Positions 40,822-50,270 of a stretch of DNA of 64,000 bases are shown piece after piece. Every line of letters begins with the position of its first letter. Within the stretch, counting starts at the first letter, position 1. The position numbers were made by a program, and so were the translations under genes. Below the pieces are notes generated by a model. The model ran no database searches. It worked only from the letters and a program-made list of their open reading frames with translations, and had not been told where the DNA came from. The DNA comes from Paenibacillus phoenicis. GTDB lineage: Bacteria; Bacillota; Bacilli; Paenibacillales; Paenibacillaceae. The DNA is taken from positions 806,001 through 870,000 of the forward strand of contig NZ_JAYERP010000001.1 in the NCBI RefSeq assembly GCF_034718895.1, written 5' to 3'.

Positions 40822-41604
40822 TTATTGAGCAGAATATTGCGTCTGCAGGTAATCCAGCGCCCGGGCCATTTTGTCCAGATAAGCCGGGTTTTCGTCGGAG
40901 CATTTGAACTCGATATGCCCTTTAAAAGCTTGACCGGGATTGGCCGAGCTGCCAATCAGCGAACACAGCCGCTCTACCGTGCCATGGCTGCCGTCGATCA
41001 GCTCAATATGGGGCGGCAGGATTTGCTGCAGGATGCTTTTGTAATAAGGAAAATGCGTGCATCCCAGCACAATCGTGCTGTATTGCGACAAATCGATCCC
41101 CGCGAGCTTGCGGCTGAAATAACGCTCGATTTCGTCCCGATCGAACTGCAGTTGTTCGCAATATTGCACCAACTCCGGCAGCGGCATCGAATCCACCACC
41201 TTGTGGTCGTCCACCCGGGCCACCAGGTCAGTGTATTTCGAAAGGCTTAACGTCAACGAGGTCGCAAAAACCAAGACCCGTTTGCCGGCGGCTTGGCTTC
41301 GTTTCACGGCCGGCTTCACGGCCGGCTCCATGCCGACAATCGGGATGTCGTACGTACGGCGAAGTTCCTCGATGGCGGCGCTCGTTGCGGTATTGCAGGC
41401 CACGACCAAGGCTTTAATGTCGCCCTGCATGATAAGACTTACCGATTCCTCGACGTACCGTTTCACTTCGGGCAGCGTTTTGGTCCCGTAAGGCACGTGG
41501 AGCGTATCGGCAAAATAAAGAAAATCCTCGTTCGGCAGCTTCCTCATCGCCTCCGTTAACACGGTCAAGCCGCCGATCCCTGAGTCAAAAAATGCGATTC
41601 TCAC
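40822..41604 (-). CDS. racE: Glutamate racemase
   Basis: A 260-residue enzyme making D-glutamate for peptidoglycan. The two catalytic cysteines are Cys70 (VVACNTATS) and Cys182 (LGCTHFPYY). The N-terminal FFDSGIGGLTVL and FADTLHVPYGTK are hallmark segments. Length and motifs are complete. It overlaps the upstream HD-hydrolase gene by 20 bp and is thus probably cotranscribed with it. The symbol murI is equally used. Confidence 0.97.
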   Translation of the reverse strand: MRIAFFDSGIGGLTVLTEAMRKLPNEDFLYFADTLHVPYGTKTLPEVKRYVEESVSLIMQGDIKALVVACNTATSAAIEELRRTYDIPIVGMEPAVKPAVKRSQAAGKRVLVFATSLTLSLSKYTDLVARVDDHKVVDSMPLPELVQYCEQLQFDRDEIERYFSRKLAGIDLSQYSTIVLGCTHFPYYKSILQQILPPHIELIDGSHGTVERLCSLIGSSANPGQAFKGHIEFKCSDENPAYLDKMARALDYLQTQYSAQ

Positions 41605-42280
41605 TCATATCACCTGAATTTGTTGTGGTTTGTTCATCCTGATGTTCGTCAGCGGCATCCCATTCCCGGTAAAACTGCTCCAAGAAACGCAGCATAAATT
41701 CATGCCGTGATTCGGCCAGCTTCCGGGCATGCCGGGTATTCATCAAATCTTTTAACTTTAATAGCTTTTCGTAGAAATGATAAATCGTCGTTTTCTCATG
41801 GCTGCGGTAATCCAAATCGGAGAAATCCTGCCCCGGTTCATGCATGGATCTGCCTCTGGAGCCCCCATAAGCAAATGTTCTGGCAATGCCGATCGCTCCC
41901 ATGGCATCCAGCCGGTCGGCATCCTGAACGATTTGTCCGTTGAGCGTCGCCATAGGGGGATTTTTGCCGCCATTATATGACATGGTCGAAATAATCTCCA
42001 TGACTTCGCTGATGACGGATGGATCCTCGATATGTGCTTCCAACCAGTTGCGAACCCGAAGTAATCCCGCTTCCTTGGACGGATTCAGCTTCTCGTCGGC
42101 GACGTCGTGCAGCAGGGCCGCCAGCTCGCATACGAACAAATCCGCCTGCTCCTTGCGGGCGATGGCCAAGGCCATGTTCCGCACCCGATGAATATGCCAC
42201 CAGTCGTGGCCGCTCCCGTCCCCGCTGTGCACGTTTTGCACAAAGTGCTCGGCTTGTTCGATGATGTGCTGCCGATCCAT
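41585..42280 (-). CDS. HD-domain phosphohydrolase (YedJ-like)
   Basis: A 231-residue metal-dependent hydrolase. The HD motif appears as SGHDWWHIHRV, then ELAALLHDVADEKL and VQDADRLDAMGAIGIARTFAYGG; together these His and Asp residues bind the metal. The substrate is likely a nucleotide or phosphorylated metabolite. ATG 42280 has AAAGGA 9 bases upstream; a 13-residue longer form exists. It is the first gene of a two-gene unit with the glutamate racemase. The 222-bp gap to 42502 between this start and the divergent VOC gene has no clear promoter motif. Confidence 0.9.
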   Translation of the reverse strand: MDRQHIIEQAEHFVQNVHSGDGSGHDWWHIHRVRNMALAIARKEQADLFVCELAALLHDVADEKLNPSKEAGLLRVRNWLEAHIEDPSVISEVMEIISTMSYNGGKNPPMATLNGQIVQDADRLDAMGAIGIARTFAYGGSRGRSMHEPGQDFSDLDYRSHEKTTIYHFYEKLLKLKDLMNTRHARKLAESRHEFMLRFLEQFYREWDAADEHQDEQTTTNSGDMSENRIF

Positions 42281-42502
42281 CTGCACCGTTCCTTTCCAAT
42301 CCCTAGTTCCTAGAAACATCGAATACCATCTTACCGCAAAATCGCCATTCTTTAAACTTGTTTGTGAGTCCCAGTCGCATTATATGAACGAAAGATTCAG
42401 AAGGAAGCGGCGCAAAGTGCAAATATTTACCTTTATCCTGCGGACAGGTTCAGCGATAATAGGATTGGAAAGTTCTGTATGAATGGATGAAGGAGGCTCC
42501 CT

Positions 42503-43321
42503 ATGGCAGCGGGCAAGGAGATTCCCGAGCTTTATTTTGACGGGCAAACGATCGATGTGTTGTGGGATAATCAGGATCAAGTGGTGAAGTGGTTCGAGAA
42601 GTACTTTGGCTGGAAGGTGCTTCGGCAAGAGAACTGGAAGGTGGATCCCCGCTGTTCCCAAGGTAAAATGACTCAGTTACCCTTTGGAACCTGGCTGGTG
42701 ACTTATCTTACGGATACCCGGCTCCCCCATCACTATGCTGAACGAGGGACCGTGGATGCCGACCTTCGGGTTTGCTTTCGAACCCGGGAATTGGATCGTC
42801 TGCGGCGAGCTTTTGTCACCGATGGCGTGCGAGTATCTGCCGTATATGCTGGGCCCCAATCCCGGTATTTCGATGTATGGGCTACCGCCGAAGGCATCCG
42901 GTTAACGCTGCAGGAGGATTTGACGTTGCCATCTTCCGACTTAGCGCCCTCTTGGATCAGGGTAGGCGTCAGCCGGTTAAACGAGGCGATTCAATGGTAC
43001 GGACAACATCTGGGCATGAAATGTACCCAGCATCATCCGACCGACGGCTACGCAGTGATGGAGCTGCCGCTGAATCATTCCGAAGCGAAGTCGCTTTGGG
43101 TGCTTGAACAAAAAAGTGATGAGGCATGCGTCGGCAAAGTGGACGGGCAGGTCCAGCCGGTGTGCTGGATTCAGGAGCGTCAAGACTTTTTCAAGTATCA
43201 TCAATATTTAAAACAACGCGGAATCGAAACCTCCGGGATCGGCGGCTATCTGACCCAGGGATTAGTAAGTTTTCACTTCTATGATCCGGACGGAAATCGA
43301 TTTAATATCAGTAGTTTGTGA
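42503..43321 (+). CDS. VOC (glyoxalase/bleomycin-resistance fold) protein
   Basis: A 272-residue protein with two VOC half-modules: about 10-130 (QVVKWFEKYFGWKV) and about 150-272 (EAIQWYGQHLGMKC ... FHFYDPDGNRFNI). The final DPDGN is the usual metal-ligand end of such domains. These bind a divalent metal and act as lyases, dioxygenases or binding proteins; the role here is unknown. AAGGAGG precedes ATG 42503. The next gene starts 8 bp downstream. Confidence 0.85.
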   Translation: MAAGKEIPELYFDGQTIDVLWDNQDQVVKWFEKYFGWKVLRQENWKVDPRCSQGKMTQLPFGTWLVTYLTDTRLPHHYAERGTVDADLRVCFRTRELDRLRRAFVTDGVRVSAVYAGPQSRYFDVWATAEGIRLTLQEDLTLPSSDLAPSWIRVGVSRLNEAIQWYGQHLGMKCTQHHPTDGYAVMELPLNHSEAKSLWVLEQKSDEACVGKVDGQVQPVCWIQERQDFFKYHQYLKQRGIETSGIGGYLTQGLVSFHFYDPDGNRFNISSL

Positions 43322-43329
43322 GGTGTAGA

Positions 43330-43962
43330 ATGAGAAAATATTTTTATCCCATCCTGGCTTGTGTTCTAGTTGCTTCCTTGGTCCTCTCGGGTTGCGAAGG
43401 GAGTCGTTCGGAGACGGTTGACCTAGAGAACCATTTACCAAAGAAGGTAATCGAGGGCATCAAGATTGAACCCCTGCCGATGGACGACGAAGAGTATGCC
43501 ATTCTGAAAGCGACAGGATCGGATAGTTCATTGATATTTGACGTGAACTTAGGTGAGGTTCAAGCCAATCGGGTTCATTTTTGGGTTGATCAGTATGTGA
43601 ATGGGGAGAAAGTGGGATCCTTGCTCGGGCTGGAAACTTCTCTGGAACAGGTCAAAGACACCTTTCGCTTGTATTTAACGACCCTTGGCATGAGGAACGG
43701 GGACGAGGTCTGGACGATTGCTTTCCGGCAGAAAGGAAACGTGGTCAGCTCCAAAGCGGAAATGCCCAAGAGCGATTATGATAGTGCCATGACCCATCCC
43801 ATGACGTCCATTACCGCGAACCCAAATGAAACGGCCGTATTGGGCGTAATTGTGAGAAATAAAGGGAAGGGCCATATGGAGTCCAGCGATGATGTCGATG
43901 CATTGATCCGTGACAATCAGGAAGTTCATGTCTTGAGATGTACGATCATTAAGGATCGATGA
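43330..43962 (+). CDS. Hypothetical lipoprotein
   Basis: A 210-residue protein with a clear lipoprotein signal, Cys22 in SLVLSGC. The mature part is acidic and predicted beta-rich (EYAILKATGSDSSLIFDVNL, VHFWVDQYVNGEKVGSLLG); I recognise no family. ATG 43330 is used because GAGGTGT lies just before it; the frame is open to GTG 43318. Only 10 bp separate its stop from that of the converging peptidase gene, with no hairpin between. Confidence 0.75.
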   Translation: MRKYFYPILACVLVASLVLSGCEGSRSETVDLENHLPKKVIEGIKIEPLPMDDEEYAILKATGSDSSLIFDVNLGEVQANRVHFWVDQYVNGEKVGSLLGLETSLEQVKDTFRLYLTTLGMRNGDEVWTIAFRQKGNVVSSKAEMPKSDYDSAMTHPMTSITANPNETAVLGVIVRNKGKGHMESSDDVDALIRDNQEVHVLRCTIIKDR

Positions 43963-43972
43963 GGGGAGCCCT

Positions 43973-44683
43973 CTACGGGCTCACCGAGCTCGAACGGCTC
44001 ATTCTGCGCTTCTCCCGGTTCCGTCTGCGGTCATTCCAATACAGTTGCAGCGCGGACAAGGCGCATAGCAGTGAAATGGCTAGAAAGATTAGCGACCATA
44101 CCAGAGGGGAAACTCCTGTAAGCTGGGCCAGATTGGTCGCATCTCCCGCCTGGCTGGGCGAAACGATGGAATTCAGCAGCAGCGTGACCGGCCCCAGCAC
44201 CGACTCTTCCAAGCATAAGAACGCCAGCAACAGATAATAGAAATTGCGAATTCGTCCTCCCCACAGGAAAAACGCTGCGTTCACCAGCAGAAACAAGATT
44301 AACCATCCCCGGCCGTAGCCCGAGCGTACAAACAGCAGCAGCGAGATCAACGCCAGCATACTGATCAAGACGAGGCCGGCGGCTTGTTGTTGTCGGGAAT
44401 AGCCGAAGAACATGGCGACCGCAAACAGGGAAGCCGAGGTATATCCAGCCAAGGATACGGCGAATTGGCTCCATCCCGATGCCAGTACCGAATAGGTGAC
44501 GCCGCTGTGATCCGGGTGCAGTTCGATGCGAAGCACCTGTCCGGACGCAAGTAAGGTAACCACGGCATGGCCCAACTCATGCACCATCGTGTCCAGCATG
44601 CGGAACCAATCGGAGAACGGGATCAATCGGGTTAAAACGGCCGCTCCGATCAGAAAAACACAAGCTTTCAGCCATTGATTCAT
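43973..44683 (-). CDS. M50-type membrane metallopeptidase (peptidase M50B-like)
   Basis: A 236-residue integral membrane protein with about six spans. The zinc motif HELGH is at residues 35-39 (DTMVHELGHAVVT), as in site-2-protease relatives and the PF13398 group. The C-terminus is basic (DRRRNREKRRMSRS). The partner and cleaved protein are unknown. A start at ATG 44683 follows GAAGG; a TTG one codon earlier is possible. Confidence 0.85.
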   Translation of the reverse strand: MNQWLKACVFLIGAAVLTRLIPFSDWFRMLDTMVHELGHAVVTLLASGQVLRIELHPDHSGVTYSVLASGWSQFAVSLAGYTSASLFAVAMFFGYSRQQQAAGLVLISMLALISLLLFVRSGYGRGWLILFLLVNAAFFLWGGRIRNFYYLLLAFLCLEESVLGPVTLLLNSIVSPSQAGDATNLAQLTGVSPLVWSLIFLAISLLCALSALQLYWNDRRRNREKRRMSRSSSVSP

Positions 44684-44775
44684 CAAACCTTCGCCCTCCC
44701 CGGCAACTTGCAGTTGCTTTTCATTATAAGGGAGGGCAAAATAGTATTCAAAAGGCGAACAAATTTTCGGTCGGG

Positions 44776-44784
44776 TGGTATAAT
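44776..44784 (+). promoter_or_regulatory. Extended -10 promoter for the TerB/ATPase/helicase cassette
   Basis: TGGTATAAT is a perfect extended -10 (TGnTATAAT). The -35 region is poor, as allowed for extended -10 promoters. The binding site GACGGAGG (44791-44798) and ATG 44809 follow immediately, so the leader would be very short. Confidence 0.6.
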
Positions 44785-44808
44785 GGACGTGACGGAGGTT
44801 TAGGAACG

Positions 44809-46578
44809 ATGAACGACGGAACGGATGAAAAACACAGCTTTTTCAGCCGACATCTACATAATAATCGGGAACAACAGACGAACCCGGAACACCAGCTAAC
44901 CTTCGCCGAATTGGAAGTGGTGGACGGAAACAAGCCGGAGGAAGGCAGGAAGGAGCCGGTGAGCCGGGTGGTTGCGCCGGATCTTTGGGAGCGTACTACG
45001 GATTGGCAACAGGATTTTCGTTATATTTCCCGGGAGCAACGGTTTGTCCAGAAAGCGAAGGAATTGGAGACAGCCTTTGAGGGGGCAGCGGAGTTTGTTC
45101 CTTTTCAGACGTATTGGCCGACCTATGATGAGATGCAGCCAAGGCAGTTGAAATGGTATTTGTTCTGGCGCGGGGAGGTCCGTTCCGGACGTTATCCGGA
45201 TACTGATCTGTCTTACGTATTCGTTTATTTGTACGAGCTGATCCATGGGATCGGCTGGTCGGAGCCGGCCGAAGGATATGCCTTAATGGAGCAGGTTTGG
45301 CAGGGATACCGGCAGCGTTATCCTAAGCTGGATCTCTACGTACGGGAGTGGTTATTCGATTTGGCCTTGGTGTTCCAACTGGAGGAACGTCCCACTGAAC
45401 CGATGGCCAAGCTGCCACGCAATCTGTCCATGGAGCTGAAGGAGCTGGAATGGCGCAGAAGATTCACCGCCGAACCGCTGGACCTGAGCTGGGAGCTGCT
45501 GCTCAAGCTGGTGGATTATAATGTGGAAAAGAGCCGCTTTTACCAGGAGCAAGGGCGCAAGGACATGCAAAACTACGTGCCGAGGGTCATTTCGTTGGTC
45601 GACGGCTATCTTTCCAGAAGCAAGGGCATTCGGATTCTGGAGCTGTATAAGCCGAAGGAGACTCAAATCGCCCGTTACCTGTTCCGCAGCGCGGTGTATG
45701 ATCATGAATTGTATGGGCGCACGAAGCCAGTCACCGTCTTGCCTTATAGCGGGCATCCGCCGCTGCGAGCCTTTCTGACCCAGCTCGTACGCCTGACCGA
45801 GAACCAATTACGGGAGTTAACCGGGTTTAAGGGAAAGCTGCGGGGGATCGACGTGGGGCCGGAGATCGAGCAGCTGGTCCGCCGTTATTTGAGCAAGGAA
45901 TTTGAACGACGGAAGGCAGAAGAAGCGAAAGCCCGGGCACCCAAAGTGAAAATTAACACCGCCAAATTGCGCAAGCTGCAGCAGGAGTCCGACGAGGTGC
46001 GAGACATGCTGCTTAGCGAGGAGCAGACGCTGGCCTTTGCGCCGGAAGCACCGGGACTGCCGCTGGAGCAGGCTGCAATTTCGTTAGGACGATCGCCTGT
46101 CGAAGTGGAACCGTTGCAGCCCGCCTTTGATTTTGAACGGGGATATGAACAGGTGCTGGAAGAGGCAGAGGCGGCGCGATCCGATAGAGCAGATTCGTTT
46201 GGGGAGCGTAGGGAAGAGACGGCCATTGATTCGCAGTCCCCGCACCCGGTTGAAGAAGTTCCTCAGCCATTGGCCGAGGAACGAAGCGATGCTGAGCAGT
46301 TCCAAAGCGGGGCGATCACGAACCTGCCGGAGGAATGGCAGGAACTGTTCGCTGGCTTGACGGCTCCGCAGGCGCAGATGTTGGCCGCTCTACTCCAGGG
46401 CCAAAGTGCTGAGGAACGCCAAGCGATTGCCGAGCAGGCTGGCTCCATGCCTGAGCTGCTGATCGATGAGATCAATGAGCTGGCGATGGAGCAGATCGGG
46501 GATCTCTTAATCGACGGAGACGAAGTTGTAGATGACTACCGCGCAGAGCTTGACGAGTGGCTTGCAAGTCAACGCTAA
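44809..46578 (+). CDS. TerB-N / TerB-C domain protein
   Basis: A 589-residue cytoplasmic protein. After a charged N-terminus, residues 85-290 match TerB-N (EFVPFQTYWPTYDEMQPRQL, LKWYLFWRGEVRSGRYPDT, YVFVYLYELIHGIG). The last part (about 330-589) is Glu-rich and ends with IGDLLIDGDEVVDDYRAELD, typical of TerB-C. These domains flank tellurite-resistance-type TerB modules in predicted stress and phage-defence gene clusters. The molecular role is unknown. It is the first gene of the cassette; the ATPase gene starts 60 bp after its stop. Confidence 0.85.
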   Translation: MNDGTDEKHSFFSRHLHNNREQQTNPEHQLTFAELEVVDGNKPEEGRKEPVSRVVAPDLWERTTDWQQDFRYISREQRFVQKAKELETAFEGAAEFVPFQTYWPTYDEMQPRQLKWYLFWRGEVRSGRYPDTDLSYVFVYLYELIHGIGWSEPAEGYALMEQVWQGYRQRYPKLDLYVREWLFDLALVFQLEERPTEPMAKLPRNLSMELKELEWRRRFTAEPLDLSWELLLKLVDYNVEKSRFYQEQGRKDMQNYVPRVISLVDGYLSRSKGIRILELYKPKETQIARYLFRSAVYDHELYGRTKPVTVLPYSGHPPLRAFLTQLVRLTENQLRELTGFKGKLRGIDVGPEIEQLVRRYLSKEFERRKAEEAKARAPKVKINTAKLRKLQQESDEVRDMLLSEEQTLAFAPEAPGLPLEQAAISLGRSPVEVEPLQPAFDFERGYEQVLEEAEAARSDRADSFGERREETAIDSQSPHPVEEVPQPLAEERSDAEQFQSGAITNLPEEWQELFAGLTAPQAQMLAALLQGQSAEERQAIAEQAGSMPELLIDEINELAMEQIGDLLIDGDEVVDDYRAELDEWLASQR

Positions 46579-46638
46579 GCGATAAGAGAGATACATTGTA
46601 GGATATAGGATAAGTTTGGAACGATGAGGTGAACGAGA

Positions 46639-47985
46639 ATGAAACAGGTGCAAATCCCCAAGCGGCTGACCACCGCGCTCGTCAATTCCTTGACGGCCGG
46701 GGTCGTGCCGCGGGTCGGGCTGGAGCATATCGCGGTCGGGCGTAAACCGGAGGTGGCGTCGATCCTGCAGGACATGGACAATATTGCGGAGGGCGGGGCG
46801 GCTTTCCGTTTGATCACAGGGCGTTACGGAAGCGGGAAGAGCTTCCTGCTCCAGATGATTCGCAATTATGCGATGGACCGCGATTTCGTGGTGGCTGACG
46901 CCGATCTTTCGCCGGAGCGCCGGCTGGTCGGCACAAAAGGGCAGGGGCTGGCAACCTATCGGGAGCTGATGATGCATTTATCCACCCGAACGCGGCCTGA
47001 CGGCGGCGCGCTGGAGACGATGCTGCAGAAGTGGATCGCCGCTCTCCAGCAGGAGCAAATGCAGGCCACCGGCCTGCGTCCCGGTGATCCGCAGCTGCAT
47101 GATGCGGTGGAGCTGCGAATTTATGCGGTGACCAACGAGATGCAAAACCTCGTGCACGGTTTTGACTTTGCCAAGGTGCTGGCGGCCTACTGGTCGGGCT
47201 ATAAGCTTGGCGACGATGACCGGAAAGCCGCGGCTTTACGCTGGCTGCGCGGCGAGGTGCCAACCAAAACGGAGGCGCGCCAGGAGCTGGGCGTCGGCGT
47301 GATCATCGACGACGACAACTGGTACGACTACATGAAGCTGTGGGCGGAATTTGCAGTGCGCATCGGGTATTGCGGGCTGCTGCTGTTCATCGATGAGGGC
47401 GTCAATCTGTACAAAATCACGAACAGCATCTCCCGCCAAAGCAATTACGAGAAGATCCTGACGATGTTCAACGACACGATGCAGGGGAAAGCCCAGTACC
47501 TCGGCATCTTCTTGGGCGGCACGCCGCAGTTCGTGGAAGACGAGCGGCGCGGGCTGTTCAGCTACGATGCCCTGCGCTCGCGGCTGATCGATGGGCGCTA
47601 CAGCAGTGGGACGCGCCGTTCGTATACGTCGCCGATCCTGAAGCTGGACATGCTGTCGCATGAGGAAATTTTGCTCTTGCTGCAGAAGCTGCGCGAGATT
47701 CACGCGATCCATTTCGGTTACACGATGCGCCTGACCGATGAGCAGTTGATCGCCTTTATGCAGGCGGCGGTGAACCGCTTGGGTGCCGAGGAGTTGCTCA
47801 CGACCCGGGAGGTCGTGCGCGATTTTATGGATGTGCTGCACCTGATGCACCAGCAGCCGGAGCTGTCGTTCGAGGAACTGATGGGCGAACGGGAGCAGGA
47901 ATATGCGGCGTCTGCGAACCAAGGGGACAAGAACAAGGACGGCACCGACGAACTGGACGACTTTTTGGCGGAGTTTGAGTTATGA
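46639..47985 (+). CDS. BrxC/BrxD-type ATP-binding protein (DUF2791)
   Basis: A 448-residue STAND/AAA-like ATPase. Walker A is GRYGSGKS (61-68), and Walker B is LLLFIDEGVNLY (about residue 250). Also seen are RLITGRYGSG with the preceding VGRKPEVASILQDMD, and IFLGGTPQFVEDERRGLFSY, a conserved block of the PF10923 family. In type 2 BREX the same family (BrxD) is paired with the helicase BrxHI. The C-terminal tail is acidic. The stop overlaps the helicase start (ATGA), so the two are made together. Confidence 0.88.
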   Translation: MKQVQIPKRLTTALVNSLTAGVVPRVGLEHIAVGRKPEVASILQDMDNIAEGGAAFRLITGRYGSGKSFLLQMIRNYAMDRDFVVADADLSPERRLVGTKGQGLATYRELMMHLSTRTRPDGGALETMLQKWIAALQQEQMQATGLRPGDPQLHDAVELRIYAVTNEMQNLVHGFDFAKVLAAYWSGYKLGDDDRKAAALRWLRGEVPTKTEARQELGVGVIIDDDNWYDYMKLWAEFAVRIGYCGLLLFIDEGVNLYKITNSISRQSNYEKILTMFNDTMQGKAQYLGIFLGGTPQFVEDERRGLFSYDALRSRLIDGRYSSGTRRSYTSPILKLDMLSHEEILLLLQKLREIHAIHFGYTMRLTDEQLIAFMQAAVNRLGAEELLTTREVVRDFMDVLHLMHQQPELSFEELMGEREQEYAASANQGDKNKDGTDELDDFLAEFEL

Positions 47986-50222
47986 GCGGGACGAGCCCTT
48001 TTTCCCGGTTGGCGCCGTTTATTCAAGAATACATTTACCGCAAAAGATGGGACTCGCTGCGTGACGCCCAGATCGAAGCCTGCCGCGTGTTATTTGACAC
48101 GCCGCACCATCTTCTCATCGCATCAGGCACCGCGTCGGGGAAGACGGAAGCGGCCTTTTTCCCTGCGCTTACGGAGCTCTATCATCGGCCTTCGGAGTCG
48201 GTTGGCATTCTTTACATCGGACCGTTAAAGGCGTTGATTAACGATCAGTTCGAGCGGATCAAGGAGCTGCTGCGAGACGGGGAAGTGCCGGTCTGGCATT
48301 GGCACGGCGACGTCGCCCAAGCGGAGAAAACCAAGCTGATGCAGCGCCCCAGCGGTGTCCTGCAAATTACCCCCGAATCGCTGGAAGGGCTGCTCATGAA
48401 CCGCCCGAATGCGATCCCGGCGTTGTTCCATGATCTGCGATATATCATGATCGATGAGGTGCACGCGTTTATGGGGGCCGATCGCGGGATTCAGGTTATC
48501 AGCCAGCTGACCCGATTAGAGCGTATGGCTTCCTGCAAGCCGAGACGAATCGGCTTATCAGCTACGCTTGGTGATTACGAGATCGCTGCCCGATGGCTTG
48601 GGGCGGGGACGCCGCAGCCGGTGGAGGTGGTCTCCCCGCCGGGCGGACGCAAGCTAAAGCTGTCGGTGGAGCATTTCTCCTTCCCGGATGCCCGCGACGA
48701 ACGGGAAGCAGAGCATTTGGAGCTGGCCAAGCAGAAGTATTATAACTTCATTTACGACAACACCCATCGCAAAAAAGCACTCGTCTTCACCAACAGCCGC
48801 ACGGACGCCGAGTTGACCACGCTGGAGCTCCGCCGGATTGCGGCAAAGCGGGAGGAGCGTGATGTGTTCCATGTCCATCACGGCAGCATTTCTGCGATGC
48901 TGCGTGAAGAGACCGAGGCCGCGTTGCGCTCCGGCCCCGGCCCGGCGGTAGCCGCAGCGACGGTGACGCTGGAGCTCGGCATCGATCTGGGCGAGCTGGA
49001 GCGGGTCATCCAGCTCGGTGCACCGTACAGCTGCTCCAGCTTCGTGCAGCGGCTGGGCCGCTCTGGCCGGCGCGGCGATCAGGCGTCGGAGATGATGTTC
49101 CTCTGCGCAGAGGAAGAGGATGAGGACGCCCAATTGCCGGCACGCATGCCGTGGACGCTGCTGCGGGCGATCGCCGTCATCGAGCTGTATGTGCGCGAGC
49201 GCTGGGTGGAGCCGGTCGAGCTGCGCAAGAAGCCGGTTGGCGTGCTGTACCATCAGACGATGAGCACGCTTAAGAGCATCGGCGAAGCGGAACCGGCGGA
49301 TTTGGCCCGGGCTGTACTGACGTTGCCGGCGTTTCGCGGCGTTGAGCCCGAGGAGTACAAGGCGTTGTTACAGTACCTGCTGCAAACCGACCATATCCAG
49401 CAGACCGAGGAAGGCACGCTGATCATCGGACTCGGCGGAGAGAAGGTCGTAAATAACTTCCGCTTCTACGCTGTCTTTAAAGATGACGAGGAGCATGTCG
49501 TCTACAACGGCTCTGAGGAAATTGGCAGCATCACCACTGTGCCGCCGCCTGGCTATTGCTTCTCTTTGGCCGGGAAGCTGTGGAAGGTCGAGGAAGTGGA
49601 CAGCAAGCATAAAGCGGTGTACGTCAAATCCTCGCGCGGCAAGGTGGATACGCTATGGCTTGGCGCCGGGGGAGATGTCCATACCCGGGTCATGCAGAAG
49701 ATGCGCCAGGTATTGGAGGAGCATACTTTGTACCCGTATCTTGCTCCGGGCGCGGCCAATCGCTTGGAACGGGCGCGCCGGTTAGCCCGGGAGAGCGGGC
49801 TGCTTAACAGTCCTGTGATTCCGGCAGGCGGCGATTCGCTGTTTATTTTGCCGTGGGCGGGAAGCAAGCAATTTCGCACCCTGGAACGATTGCTGAAGCA
49901 CAACTTGTCGGATCCAATGGGCCTGCGCCAGGTCGTGCCGATGGAACCCTATTATATGGTCGTGTCGGGGAGAGCAGGCGCCAAGGAGCTGCTTGCTGCC
50001 ATTGAGGCAGAACTCGCCTCGATTCCTCACCCGGAGGCGCTGCTAGCTGCGTCGGAAGCCCCTTATCTGGGCAAATACGACGAGTTTGTGCCGCATGAGC
50101 TGGTACGGCGCGCTTTTGCCGTGGACGGGCTGGATGTAAAGGGATTAGCCGAAGCTTTGGAAGCGGCGCAGAAGCCAAGTGATTTACACTCCGCGAAAGC
50201 ATCCAAGAACTCCGAAGCTTGA
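47982..50222 (+). CDS. DEAD/DEAH superfamily-2 helicase (Lhr/BrxHI-like)
   Basis: A 746-residue helicase. Motif I ASGTASGKTEA (Lys54), motif II DEVH (158-161), motif III SAT (193-195) and motif VI QRLGRSGRRG (356-365) are intact, with ELGIDLGELERVIQLG in domain 2. The C-terminal 350 residues resemble Lhr-type winged-helix and beta-barrel parts (GYCFSLAGKLWKVEEVDSKH). It should unwind or remodel nucleic acid in concert with the ATPase, to which it is coupled by a four-base overlap. The best-known comparison is BrxHI of type 2 BREX. Confidence 0.9.
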   Translation: MSGTSPFSRLAPFIQEYIYRKRWDSLRDAQIEACRVLFDTPHHLLIASGTASGKTEAAFFPALTELYHRPSESVGILYIGPLKALINDQFERIKELLRDGEVPVWHWHGDVAQAEKTKLMQRPSGVLQITPESLEGLLMNRPNAIPALFHDLRYIMIDEVHAFMGADRGIQVISQLTRLERMASCKPRRIGLSATLGDYEIAARWLGAGTPQPVEVVSPPGGRKLKLSVEHFSFPDARDEREAEHLELAKQKYYNFIYDNTHRKKALVFTNSRTDAELTTLELRRIAAKREERDVFHVHHGSISAMLREETEAALRSGPGPAVAAATVTLELGIDLGELERVIQLGAPYSCSSFVQRLGRSGRRGDQASEMMFLCAEEEDEDAQLPARMPWTLLRAIAVIELYVRERWVEPVELRKKPVGVLYHQTMSTLKSIGEAEPADLARAVLTLPAFRGVEPEEYKALLQYLLQTDHIQQTEEGTLIIGLGGEKVVNNFRFYAVFKDDEEHVVYNGSEEIGSITTVPPPGYCFSLAGKLWKVEEVDSKHKAVYVKSSRGKVDTLWLGAGGDVHTRVMQKMRQVLEEHTLYPYLAPGAANRLERARRLARESGLLNSPVIPAGGDSLFILPWAGSKQFRTLERLLKHNLSDPMGLRQVVPMEPYYMVVSGRAGAKELLAAIEAELASIPHPEALLAASEAPYLGKYDEFVPHELVRRAFAVDGLDVKGLAEALEAAQKPSDLHSAKASKNSEA

Positions 50223-50270
50223 TCGATGAAGTGAATGAGTTGGCGAAGACGTCATCCGGGAGGAAACTTG